Shown here in pieces: positions 47,416 to 58,957 of a stretch of DNA of 64,000 nucleotides. The translations under genes were made by a program, and so were the position numbers. The number at the start of each line of letters is the position of its first letter. Position 1 is the first letter of the stretch. A model generated the notes under the pieces. That model worked only from the letters and a program-made list of their open reading frames with translations, ran no database searches and was not told the DNA's origin. Source of the stretch: Brassica napus (lineage: Eukaryota; Streptophyta; Magnoliopsida; Brassicales; Brassicaceae); contig NC_063449.1 in the NCBI RefSeq assembly GCF_020379485.1, forward strand, positions 36,701,473 to 36,765,472, in the 5' to 3' direction.

Positions 47416-49911
47416 ATGGCTTCTTCTTCTTCGTATCTTCGTCTTCCTCATCGAATCTCTGTTCTCCTTCATCTTATTGTATTCTTTCTCTTATCCTCCC
47501 TAGTCACATCGGACACGGAGGCGCTCAAAGGTACTGTGTGTTACTTGATGACTCTTAACGATCTCGCTCTCTAGTTACTCATGTGTTGCTCTTTAAAGTA
47601 CTTATTTGATACCCCCTTTTACTTTGATTCTCTCTTCGCTTCTTGATAAACACTTAGGGATATGAAGTTCCCTGCTGGGTCTTTTTGATTTTGTGAGAAT
47701 TGGGTTTTGTGTCACTTCACTTCACTTCACTTCAATCTGCTAGTGTTCATTCCACAGACCATAAAGCTTTCTCCTTTGGAACTGAGGATACATAAAGCTT
47801 GAATTTTTATTTTATGTTTTCCCCTGCATATACGTTTCATAGTTTTGCTTATTTATGTCACAGGTGTTGGTCCAGGCAACTCAGCTCTGAGTGTCAACCT
47901 TACTTCGTGCGAGCGCATCCAAGTCTCTGGCTACCCAAGAACCGAATTAGGAAAGTATGCACATTCTTTTAAGGTCAAGTTGGCTCCTTTGGTTACTCTC
48001 TCGGAGAGGCTACACAGCAAAATTCAGATTTGTGTTCACCGGTAAGTGCAATACCTTTTCTTCTATCCATGTTTTCATATGTTAGTAAGGAAAAAGAGAG
48101 AGCCTTGTTTCACCATTGTACTATGGTGGTCTCTTTTCAGGAATGCTTCACTTGGAATGTGCCGGTGTGAGAAATCTGATTGGAAAAATCTTCAGAAGGG
48201 CCAGTGGAGCTTCGTCATGTCCCCATATGATACACAATACATTGATTTGAAGTACACTGGTCAATCTTCTGCTTCAGTCACCATCTCCATTACAGAAGGT
48301 TCCTCCTTCTTCTCTCTTAGAGACCTGTTCAGGCTTTAGTGACTAATCTTCACTCTCTGATTATGTTTTTCTTTTCTGCAGATTTTCAGCAATGGCGTAT
48401 TCTCTGTCTTGTGGTCGGACTGGTCGTGATCTTCGCAGCACCGTTTGTCAGCAGCTGGCTTCCATTTTACTACACCAGCTCTATGGCTGTTGGTGTCTTA
48501 CTCGTCGTTCTTATCATTATTTTCCAGGTAAGTGTTGATGTTTTTTTTCCTCCTGATCATGATAGTATTGCTTAATAGTTATGTCAAAATGTTGCTTCTT
48601 GTTGTAGGTTATGAGACTATTGCCTACTGGGAGGAAAAATGTGATGTATCTTGCATTCTACGGATCTGTGGTGAGTATCTTTTTGCCCTCTGGTTCTCCA
48701 ACCAATTTGTTCCAATAGAAAGTGCTTACTTTTGAAATAACTGTTGCAGGTAGGAGCTGGATCATTCATTCTACATCAGTTCTCAATGATGGTCGACATG
48801 ATTCTTGTCAATTTCGGGCTGAGTGAAGACATGTATAGTCCAGTAAGTTCCTCTCTTCTCAGTTCTTTCAGATTCTAAATTGATGTGTATTGCAAGCTAT
48901 TTAATGTGTATATTAGCATAAGCTTAGTAAAACTATTGCTACTTGATTCCCACACTCAGGTTGCAATACTCGTGCTTGTGGGAATAGCCATCACAGGAGC
49001 TGCTTTCGGATTCTGGACGGTGAGAAAGTTCGTTGTCTCCAAAGATGGAGGTGTGGATGCTAGTGTTGCCCAGTTCGTTAAATGGGCCATGCGTTCTGTA
49101 GCCGCCACGTTTATCTTCCAGGTAACAGTTGCATATGTTCTTGTAAATGAAAGTGTTATAATAATAACAATAGTCTGATGTGTTACTCTCGTTTTTACTT
49201 CAGAGCACAATGGATACCCCTTTGGCGATGGGAGCTTTCCTCTCAGCTAGCTTACTTGGTTATCTTCTCAGCAGAACCATTCACAGTAGGTATGTACTCA
49301 CTTGCCTTCTCTTTTTGTATCTCTTGCTCTGTGACTCTGTCTTTAAGACTGAAATAATGTTGCAATTACGCAGGAAAAGCGTTGCATCTCAAAGGCAGTG
49401 GCTGGTCCCTGCTGGTAAGGGACGTCCAATGCAAGGACGAGCTGAGTTCCTTAGCCGTCCTGGAGGAGGTGGACTGTGGAACAGTGCTAGGACTGTACCT
49501 TCATCTACCGGCTCTCCTTCTAACGGTATGATTTTTAATATGCTTTTTACATTGTTTGCCTTAAAACGAAATAATTGATAAATTTTTTGGTGTGGTATGA
49601 CTCTAGGTTTGAGGAATGTGATGGCACGGTCTTCATTTAACCGGAGAACACCGATCGAAAGGAAGGATTACTATTCTACATACCACAGGACGCCGAACCG
49701 GAAGAAGTTGACAAAGGAAGAGTATGAAGAGGTGACACGAGAGACGACGAGGGAAGCAATGGCGGGACTCGCTGCTTCTCCAGGATTCAGTGATTGGTTG
49801 ATTGAGCATGCTGACAGAATCAAGTTGCTTCCTGACGAAAGTTATGATGACGAGATGGGTAGCGAATCAGACTCAACCGGTGAACAGTCCTGGACTGGTT
49901 TTATCTGGTAG
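47416..49911 (+). CDS. NEMP/DUF2215 nuclear envelope integral membrane protein, ten exons
   Basis: Exons: 47416-47530, 47864-48041, 48141-48298, 48382-48527, 48608-48670, 48750-48842, 48960-49121, 49204-49289, 49374-49525 and 49607-49911. Every intron is GT-AG and the sum is 1458 nt, giving 485 residues. The N-terminus has a signal peptide (VLLHLIVFFLLSSLVTSD). A lumenal domain follows (SVNLTSCERIQVSGYPRTEL), then about five membrane segments between residues 155 and 330 (LCLVVGLVVIFAAPFVSSW, AVGVLLVVLIIIF, VAILVLVGIAITGAAFGFW). The nucleoplasmic tail contains KKLTKEEYEEVTRETTREAM and SPGFSDWLIEHADRIKLLPD. NEMP proteins sit in the inner nuclear membrane; plant members (PNET2) are linked to chromatin organisation. 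I start at ATG 47416 because the longer frame upstream opens with TTG. Confidence 0.93.
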
Positions 49912-50213
49912 AGAGTGTAAACCGTCGAGGCAGCAATTCTTAACTACTTGCACGACCGTTTAGTGCTTACCGTTAACTTGGCGTGGATGAGAACGTAGTG
50001 AAGCTTTTCAGAGAGTTTAGGGGATAGTTAGGAGTTAGAATTAATCTTTGTACGCAGCTTAGGTGGCTTGATTGTGTGGTGATAAAGTTTGGTCATTGTG
50101 TTTCTATTGTAGTGCTTAGGAGCATCCTTATACCTCTTTTAATGGATGAAAGGGAGTTCGAAATGATAAGAATTTTTTTCAAAAAATATTTATACATTAA
50201 TGGAAATATCAAA

Positions 50214-50549
50214 GAGAAATTCTCTACGATATACCTAAATTTTTTTTGCCATAAGTATAGAACTTAGAAATAAAAATATGACTAAAATAAACTTAAATGT
50301 TTTATCAGAAAAAATTTAATATACACTTATACCCGTATAATTAATTAATCTACACATTATGGTTTAAAGTTAAGGGGTGGGGTTTAGGGTTTAGAGTTGA
50401 GAAGTGGATTTTTGAGTATAGGATTTCAAATTTTTAAAAATAAAAAAATTTAAAATTTTCAAAATAAAAAATGTCATTTTGCCCATTTTTGTTTTTGAGA
50501 TCTATTTTTGTGAGAAAAACTTAAAAAAATTTATTTGAGAGAATTGCCC
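50214..50549. mobile_element. MULE-type miniature element, copy A
   Basis: The 336-bp element starts GAGAAATTCTC and ends GAGAATTGCCC, with long degenerate inverted arms (GCCATAAGTATAGAACTTAG versus the inverted right arm). A 9-bp duplication flanks it: AATATCAAA (50205-50213) and GATATCAAA (50550-50558). The core contains GGGGTGGGGTTTAGGGTTTAG. It belongs to the same family as the element at 60986-61400. It lies just after the NEMP 3' UTR. Confidence 0.8.
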
Positions 50550-51566
50550 GATATCAAATATCTCTCTAATTTATCTAGCGAAAATAGTCTAACAGTACTT
50601 TATATTTCATAGATTCTCTTTTGTGTTCTTGTAAATGGTTGATGAAGTGGAAGATAAAAATAAGAAAAAAGTATATTGTTAAAAATATAAAGATGGATTG
50701 TCTCCATTCAAACTGTGTTAATGCTGATATTGAATAATGAATATCTTCTACATTCGTCATAGTAACTAGACGCTAGTAGTATCAACGCCTAGATTCACGA
50801 GTCATGACTCTTCGTTTTCTACCAAAGCCATTATGAGACCGCTACACCTTCCCTCCCATGCTAAGGTTTTGTTTTTTGGTAAAATCCCATGTTAAAGTTT
50901 ACAAGAAACTAGGCGTCTTTGCTTTAGAAACATCGTTTTACTAAAACACTAATCTTTTTATTCCTCTTTATATATCAACAACATACCTACAGTTGTTATA
51001 GATTTTAGATTTAAACGGTGTTATGTTAGAATGGGTTCAAGCCCAACAGAAGTTTCTACCATTGTGAAGAACTGGAGAGAGCATCCTCCTGCTTCTTATT
51101 CCCTCAAGATTCATAGCTTTTCACAACTTGAGAATTCGACTGCCTCCTCTGATGATAAATACCAATCTCGTCTTTTCTCATCCGGTGGATATAATTGGTA
51201 AATGTTATTGTGTACACACACCTTGTCTACTCAATATAATTCCTTTGTCATTAATCAGCATGAAAATAAGTTGTTTAGCAAAAAAAAAAAGAGAAATTTG
51301 GGAAAATGGAACAACTAAACTATGCTATTGTCTCTTTAGTACAAAATCAAATTTTGTCAATTTTGGACTTTCAGTACCCTTCAAAGTTATAAAAATTCAT
51401 ATCAATTAATTTACAATGCAAAAAAATTAAGAAAAATCTAAAACCTGAAGTAGTCAAACATGTGCATCTATGAAAAATAGTTTTGGATTAAAAAGATATT
51501 TGGAATGGTAAATTAAAAAATAGGCTAAAGGTGTTAGTATATAAAATCTACCATCTATGGCGATTC

Positions 51567-51831
51567 AGAATATGCATTCTAACTGAAACTCAATGATCTA
51601 CATACCGAAGAATGCGCATTAGACCGGAAACATTAAGATCTAAGATGGCAGAATACAAAATCAATATTTTCTTCTATGTTCTGCCTTTCTAGTATATCAT
51701 AAGTAATAATAAACATTCTTATATCTTCTATGGAAGAATATACATTCTACCCACTTCTCATATATTTATAATATTTGTATTCTATATCTACCACATTATC
51801 TTCATTCTACCATACGTAGAATGTACTTTCT
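51567..51831. other. Subterminal palindromic motif cluster in MULE
   Basis: AGAATATGCATTCT (51567), AGAATGCGCATT (51609), AGAATATACATTCT (51735) and AGAATGTACTTTCT (51818) share an inverted AGAAT...ATTCT design. Such subterminal repeats are often transposase binding sites; that is an inference here. Confidence 0.45.
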
Positions 51832-52135
51832 ACTATATTTTAAACAACATCCGAAAATCTAGGAAAAAACAGTTAGAAAATATTCCCTAAATCTATTAAA
51901 TCCTTTTTATTTCCTTTTTAAAATCTTCTTCCCTAAATTTTTCTTTCTTCGTTGCCAACCACGATTTGGACCAAAAAATCGTGGAGCTTCTTCTCTTTTT
52001 CATAGTTTCTCCAAACTTTTGTCAATCTAACGTGAGAATATGCACATCTATGCCTATTCTGGTTTTTGGAGATCGTCCAAAACAAAAGGGTGGAAGTTTC
52101 TTGTTGATGAAGAAACATGAGGTAGATTACTTACT

Positions 52136-54282
52136 TTGGACACAAGCAAAACCTTTGACAACCTAAGAGTTATGGTTTGTGAGGACTTTGGAACCGATCT
52201 AAACTTGGTCAATATCGAGCTGAGTTACTTACCTTCCGATTTGGTGATTGGCCGCGACTCACCACCTGTTTTCATCACCAACGATCGACAACTGCAAAAT
52301 TTTCTTACATATGTGAGGACCAAAGCTTCAACAAGGTTATGTGTGTGTATTCGATCTAAGGTCGGGTTTAACTTGAATGAAGAGCCTGCTGAGTTGCCTA
52401 ACAGAGAGGAAGTGGGTATGTCGGGTGAAGTTTCAGATGATATTGATGGTGAAGCCGAGCTTGAAGAAGAAGATGCGAAGATATATGAAAGTGATGATGA
52501 AAACAAGTGTGAGAAAGATATGATCAACGAAAAGTATGTCCGTTTTTCTCTGGTTGATGTTGTGAAGAAGGGTCAACATTTTATTAGCAAAGCAGCTCTG
52601 CAGGCAACAATGGAAATATGCGCAATGAAACATAATTTCGACTACAAGGTTGTCAAAACGGATAGAAGAGTTTGGTACGTTCGTTGCGCGGATGATGATT
52701 GCCGCTGGCGTGTTCGCGCAGAGGGATTAACAGGTTTTTCATATTTTATCATCAAAAAGTATGTACCTGATCATTCATGTTCTCCATCATCAAGGAACCA
52801 CTCTGTTCGGACCGCTTCATCAAAAACAGTTGGTAGTCTCATTAAGCATAAGTACGAAACTGTCAAGGAAGGGCCGAAACCTAATGATATCATCCAGTTT
52901 ATGCGTAATGATCATGGAGTTGAGATATCCTACTCTTTAGCTTGGGAGGCACGTGAGTATGCAGTAAATGTTGTGAGAGGCATTCCAGAGAAGGGTTATG
53001 AAAAAGTTCCCAAATACTTGCACATGATGAAGGAAGCTAATCCAGGATCACACACATTTTACGAAACTGATAGCAATGAGAGATTCAGATTCCTCTTCAT
53101 CTCATATGGCCAGTCTATTCGCGGTTTTTAAGCTGCCATTCGGAAAGTTATTGTTGTGGATGGGACTTTCTTAAAGAGCAAATACAAAGAAGTGTTCCTG
53201 GTTGCTACTGCTTTGGATGGAAACTCGAACCTATATCCTATTGCATTTGGAGTGGTCGACTCAGAGAATGACCGCTCGTGGGAATGATTTATGAGACAAC
53301 TTAATGTTGTCATTGCTGATGATCAGGATTTAGCTTTTGTGTCTGACAGAAATACTTCACTTGCTAAAGCTATTGCAAAAGTGTATCCGCACATCACGGA
53401 ATTTGCATTCACCACTTGCTGAAAAATGTTGTTACATATTTCAACGGTAAAGGAGTCGATGGTTTGGTTATAAAGGCTTCTAAAGCTTACCGAGTTGCTG
53501 ATTTTAAGAAGCAATTCACTGCTATTTTCTCAATTAGTCCTGCAATTGGAACCTCCTATCTAATACAAGCTGATGTGAGAAAGTGGCATTGTTGTCAATT
53601 TCTGGGTTACATGTACGATGTTAGGACCAATAACCCTGTTGAATCAATAAATTCTACTTTGCGTTCGCCAAGAGAATTTCCAGTTATACCTTTGTTGGAC
53701 AGCATAAGGGAAATGATGTCTCGATGGTTTTTAAAACGTAGAACTTTAAGTTCTAAGCATAAACAACCACTGACCGTTGCTGTAGAGAAGAAGATTGATC
53801 GAAAGATTGAGAAGGGTAAGAAGTTTCAGGTTTTCCCAGTTAGCGATGACAGATTTTTGGTTCGAGGTGACACTTTTGAATGTATGGTCGACTTGGTCAG
53901 ACGCACATGTTCATGTGGGAAATTTGATCTGATGAAAATCCCATGCAGACACGCCATAAAAGCAGCTTTCAGCGTAGGCATACAAGCACACACACTCACT
54001 GACGACATGTACACCACTGCTTCATGGAGATCGATTTATGAGGAAAGCATAAATCCTATTAGTGTCCGGGAAGATGCATGGATTGTCCCATCTCACGTTC
54101 AGCAAGCGAAAGTCCTTCCTCCAGAAACTAGAAGAGCTGCAGGTCGGAAAAAGAAACGTAGGTACGAGAGAGTTGAAGACAAGATTCGCTCGTCACAAGG
54201 AACTCAAACCTCTAAACGTCGTAAATGCAGTCGATTTGGTATTGAAGGTCATAACCGGTCGACTTGTGATAAAGCAATATAG
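52136..54282 (+). pseudogene. MuDR-type (MURA) transposase, broken
   Basis: In order: an N-terminal acidic linker, then the MuDR DNA-binding domain (HFISKAALQATMEICAMKHN, WYVRCADDDCRWRVRAEGL, YVPDHSCS). The MULE DDE domain follows, with the first Asp in VIVVDGTFLKSKYKEVFLVA, a second in FVSDRNTS and an acid in NPVESINSTLR. Then come a SWIM zinc finger (CSCGKFDLMKIPCRHA) and a terminal CCHC-like knuckle in which the second Cys is Phe (CSRFGIEGHNRSTC). Stops occur at 53129-53131 (TAA after IRGF) and 53287-53289 (TGA). A two-base shift near 53395 breaks ICIHHLLKNV out of frame. The C-terminal frame 53416-54282 is long and open. The true start is uncertain; position 52136 is TTG, and the first ATG in frame is at 52172. 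Confidence 0.9.
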
Positions 54283-54533
54283 GATTCAAGCCATTCGGTC
54301 TATGCAAGTTACTTTTCAGAGTTTTTTTCTAAAATTATCTTTGTTGCATGTTAAACTCTGTTTTTTCAGGGCCAACTCTGTTTTATGTTTTGTGCACGTT
54401 TCCAGTATTTACTTCGTTTTATGCAAGTTTTAAGTCTAACGTTAAGATTTGATCCATAAATTGACAACACATCTGAATACCAAATTGATTCGATCTTTGA
54501 CAAAGTAGATAGATTCAGAAAGAAATTACAAGA

Positions 54534-54946
54534 TCAATCAAATTTAGAACAGGGACATAAAATAGTGAGAATGGATCCAATTAGTCCTACATCTCCCGAC
54601 TTCTTGTGCTCGATAACTGCTTCCTCCACTGTCTTTTTCAAGGAACTTCTCAAATCTTCAATTTCTTCGGCCATTCTCGATTGTTGCTCATGCATCCTTT
54701 GTATCTCATCAAGCAGAGCCTCGTCGACCCACTTAAAAAGATGTTGCTCTTTCTTTCTCTGAATTGAAACACAAAAACGTCAATTGGAACATAGAAGAAT
54801 TAAAAGTCATAATTTAAGGTAATTACCTTCAAACCAATATCACATCGGAAGAATCTTCTGTATGGGTTCTCCTCCGTTTTTGAAACATAAGTGACAATCC
54901 CCTTCCCACACCAACATCTGGAAGGACTCCCTACATTGTTAGTCAT
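54534..54946 (-). CDS. Small GRF zinc-finger coiled-coil protein (MULE-borne), two exons
   Basis: Exon 1 (54946-54827) and exon 2 (54758-54534), joined at a GT-AG intron of 68 bp, give 114 residues. MTNNVGSPSRCWCGKGIVTY opens the GRF finger (CWCG...RRFFRC), which continues across the intron to EQHLFKWVDEALLDEIQRMH. A coiled coil follows (EEIEDLRSSLKKTVEEAVIE) and the protein ends CPCSKFD. The start at 54946 is chosen because the upstream in-frame Met at 55018 adds only hydrophobic leader-like residues. The frame is intact although its neighbours in the MULE are broken. It lies convergent to the transposase. Similar GRF proteins occur in the PIF element at 33913-34407. Function unknown; nucleic-acid binding is inferred from the finger. 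Confidence 0.78.
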
Positions 54947-55225
54947 GATCGGTTTTTGAGAAGGAGAGAAAGATGGAGAGGAGAAATAAACGATGAAATA
55001 AGTAGGGTTTCTGGTCATTGGTGTTATATAAGTTTATGTTTAGGGCAAACGACTACTGTTAATCGGGGTTTAGGGATTCCTTCCAAATCTTAATAATCAA
55101 TACAAATCTTATGACTATCACAACACATACAACTAAACCCTATGTTATTGTCAATACTAAACTAAGATTTGTATTGACTATTAAGATTTGTAGCCTAGTT
55201 AGGTTAGATCGTGTATGGCTCCCTG

Positions 55226-55663
55226 TTTAGATTCATTTAGGGTATCGTTAGGGGTTCATATGTTGTATGGCTTAGTTTAGATTCATTTAGGGTATCGTTA
55301 GGGGTTGATATGTTGTATGACTTACTTTAGATTCAATTTATTTAATTTTGTAATCAGCCACTAATGTCAATAGTTTCAATTAGTCCAGTGGTTTATGTTG
55401 TAGGTACAATTACCGTTGGTGAAGTGTTCGATGCCCCCCATCTCCATTTTGTTCCTACGATAGACTTTAATAAGAGAGTCAAATAAGACCATTTACATTC
55501 ATTTCTTGCCGTTAATCTCAATAGTTTCAAGTAGTCCAGTGGTTTATGTTGGATTTATAAAAACCCAAGTGAAGTGTTCGATGCCCCACATCTCCATTTT
55601 TATTTTTTAAAATTTTGTTTGCTACAATAGCCTTTAATAAGAGAGTCAAATAAGACCATTTAG
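55226..55663 (+). repeat. Two tandem duplications in MULE interior
   Basis: A 50-bp unit beginning GTTTAGATTCATTTAGGGTA occurs twice in tandem (about 55226-55325). A roughly 150-bp unit from CAATAGTTTCAA to AATAAGACCATTTA occurs at about 55369-55492 and 55519-55663, the second with internal changes. Noncoding spacer between the GRF and ULP genes. Confidence 0.8.
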
Positions 55664-55858
55664 ATTCAGATCATGTATGCCTTTGTTTGTTGTTGTGTAT
55701 GAAATCCAATGCTAAATAAGAGACTCAAATCCAATGCTAAATAATATATTCAAATTCCTCATAAGAGATGCAAAACAATGCTAGTTACGAGTCATATAAG
55801 AGTAACTAAAAACATCAATAACAACCTGCTTGGTAAACAAGACATAGTGAAAATAGCA

Positions 55859-58800
55859 TTATAAAATCTCAACCGTAGGAGAAGTTGTAGTCTTCGGAGG
55901 AACAAACATTCCCATTCTCGAAATAAGCTCAGGATCATTAGCAGCTTCCCATAGGTCATAAGCAATATTCTGACGAGCTTCATGAATGTTGTCGTCATTC
56001 ACCAACGTTAAGTCCATGCCTAAAAGATGTGCTTCAATGTGCTTCAACGCATATACTCCACAATCGCTGCTAGTCTTATTTAGGAAGAAGGGCATTGGAG
56101 AGTAAGTGACATCATAGGGCTTAACGGTAAATCCCCTCTTCTCTGAAGACTGCACGGCTTTAACAATTCTAGGGATGAGATGGGCAAATGGCTCCAAGTC
56201 CTTGTTGTGTTCCAGTCCCGCACAGTCAAAAACCTCTATGGAACGAGTAACAAAGTTAACACACATAGAGATCCAGTGGTTACCGTGTACAAGAAGAGGC
56301 ACATACATACAATTGACATCAAGATCCCACACTGATCTTGTTCGTCCATGTGAAGGAAGTTCACCAATTCCGTATTGGTGGAGCAGTCCTTCTACCCTGA
56401 TTTTTTTTTTCTTTCTTGAACTCTATGTAAGAATTCTTCATTTGATTACTGAATATGCAGCTCATGAAAGCTACTTTGGACGGATTCCATCATCGCAAAG
56501 AAGTCCTCTCGCGAAATAAGAAGAGCATAGCATCAATTTCCTTAAAAATATGATACAAACAGAGTGAGTTGGCGTGTTGCTAAAGAAGAAGAACAGTAAG
56601 TAGGCGTGCAAAGTAATGTATAACTTACTTGATTTTGCAGCCACACTGCAGGTCCCATAACACGTTCTGCTAACTCAGTTGTGTACAGAGAAGGTCCAAT
56701 TTTAAGGTGCCTGCGATGCAACATATAATTAAAAATTTGTTGAATTTAGAGCATAGAGGGAAGGCATAGACTTACTGTTTGGTAGTTGAGCACCAATGAA
56801 TCAGTTTGGCCCATGAATCCTCAGGGACAAACACTAATGAGTAGTCGTCGTCGTTCACCCGGTCCTCAGGTAATTCCATATCTTTGAGAGTGGGTGTTCT
56901 CCAATCTCCAGGCTTCAAGGATGATAATGGAGTAACCCATTTAGGAGATTCTTCATCACTCGTTTTTTGTGAGGGATCGAAACCTTTAACATGTGATACT
57001 TGAGAAATGTTCCCCATGACATCTTGTAAATACTCTTGTGTGCTCATTTCTTCTTTTTTAGATGAAGGTTCCCCATGGGTAGATGATTGTGACAAATTCT
57101 TCAAAAAATCCATTATATCATCAGTTTCGGTTTCAATCTCCTGTTAATAAAACCAAACTTAACATTATTAGCCAAAACAGTCATCAACATAGTCATAAGT
57201 TCACTTCATAGCAAACACCCAAATACATTACAAGCCGATATTACAAGCAAACAACAATGACATTACAAAAGAGTCAAGAGAAAATTACAACAAAAATACA
57301 GTCCGACATATTACAAAGCTTCATTTTATGGTTACCTTTCTTCCTTGCCGAGGGCTACGACGAACCGTAGGAGGAACCACACTCTCCTCAACCTTGCCTT
57401 TGCCTTTTTCCTTTGTTGCTGCAGGACACAGACTCTGTGATGATTTCCCCATTGTTGCTGAAGGACAAAGAATCTCAGATGCGCTGTCTTTTCCCATTGT
57501 ATCAGAAGGACCCGGAATCTGTGACACCGCTTGCTTGAGCTCAGCCATCTCTTTCTGGACCTTCTCAAAACGCTCTTGGATGTCAATCTGTACCACCTCC
57601 TTGAAAGAGTTGAAAGCGGAGGTGAACAAACCTTCAATGAAAGTCTTCATTCCACTGGAGATACCACTGTTATGTTCAGCCGCCCGTTGACAAAGCAATT
57701 CTTTCTTTCGAGCCTCCGCACCAGGATCATTTAGCTTACGCTTGCCCCTTCTTGCAACAACAGCCGGTTCCTCTACATGTGTATCTATGACATCTTCGAC
57801 TTCAACATTCTCTCCATCCTTTTCTGAATCAGAAAGCTCCAAAGTTGTAGGCAAAGCCTCGACTTCCCATACGAATTCCGTCCAATCCTGTTTGGCATTG
57901 AGAAGAGTAACAATACGACCAACTCGTTCATCTTTCTTCTCATCTTCCCTATAGAACTCAATGTTATCAACCACATCATTGTTCCCAGTAGCAGATATAA
58001 ATGGGAACAGCTCTCCCTGACAAGAACAAACCCAAACAATAAAGTTACTCTTTGTTTGTTAACTGAACCGAATATAATTTTTTAAAAATTATTACCTTAT
58101 TAAAGTGGGACTCTAGGCTGCTGATATCTGCATATGAAACTTTTCCACTTCCTTTCCAATTCCTACATCTCACTTTGGTCATGTTTTTTTTTTATCTTTT
58201 TACCCACCATACTACCAATGTCTGGGATTGCCTTCATAACCCATATCTGAAACGCATAGGAGAATCCATCCAACACGTAACTGTTCTTCAGATGCAAATC
58301 TCTCCTTGCTTTGAGTATTGATGCAAGCAGCTCGTCATACGCGTGAAGACCCCACGGATACATCCTCATCTTCTCAAAATCCATCACCAAACGGATGTAT
58401 TCATGAGGGATGAACACTCTTGAATCCTTAGCTATGAGGAATCCATGTATGACACACATATACACTAGCCTAACCCTGTCCACATACGTCCACTTGTTGC
58501 ATTCGTGAAGAAGCTTCGTCCTTATCATGAATAAGTTGACCTTTCTATTTTTCCTCAGCACATTGCTCCAGAACCCCTTATCATCCTTCCAATCATTGAA
58601 GTTTATGTCAGGTTCATCTTTGAACTTCAATCCTGTCACAGCATGAAATTCTTGCGCAGAAAACCTAAGAGGCCTCTTTGCAAATAGAAACCACAGCTCG
58701 TGAAGCTTCGAAACTTTGAGCTGCTTGCATATGAAGCTGTGAATGATCTTCCCTGAGTAGATGAGCTTGTTCTCTATGATTGCCAAAAGCGGACCGAAGA

Positions 58801-58957
58801 CAGGATCTTTCAAAACTTCGTCATACTCAATGTTGAAAACACCCTTCACTTCCTCCAGAATTGTACGTCTACACGTGTTGTTAATCTTATCAATTTGCGT
58901 CTCAGATCCTTCTTCAAGTATGCTTGTGGAAACTCGTATGCCATTCCTATAAAACAT
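55859..58957 (-). pseudogene. DUF1985 plus Ulp1-like (C48) cysteine protease gene of the MULE, broken
   Basis: Exon A (58957 to about 58096) encodes the DUF1985 domain (FAKRPLRFSAQEFHAVTGLK, LVYMCVIHGFLIAKDSR); an A-homopolymer slip near 58190 shifts the frame. Exon B (58016-57321) is acidic then basic (ARRGKRKLNDPG) with a coiled coil. Exon C spans 57140-56776 and D 56710-56629. Exon E runs from 56540 to 55859 and contains the protease, with catalytic His in GNHWISMCVNF, Asp in EVFDCAG and Cys in SSDCGVYALKHIEAH. Exon E also has TGA at about 56490 and a frame change in an A run near 56405. Ulp1 enzymes cleave SUMO from proteins. In Kaonashi MULEs such genes were captured and spread; their role in transposition is unresolved. 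The catalytic core itself is unbroken. Confidence 0.85.

Noticed and set aside
52225..52527. Ser-rich minus-strand frame
   Set aside because: Antisense of the acidic linker of the MULE transposase.
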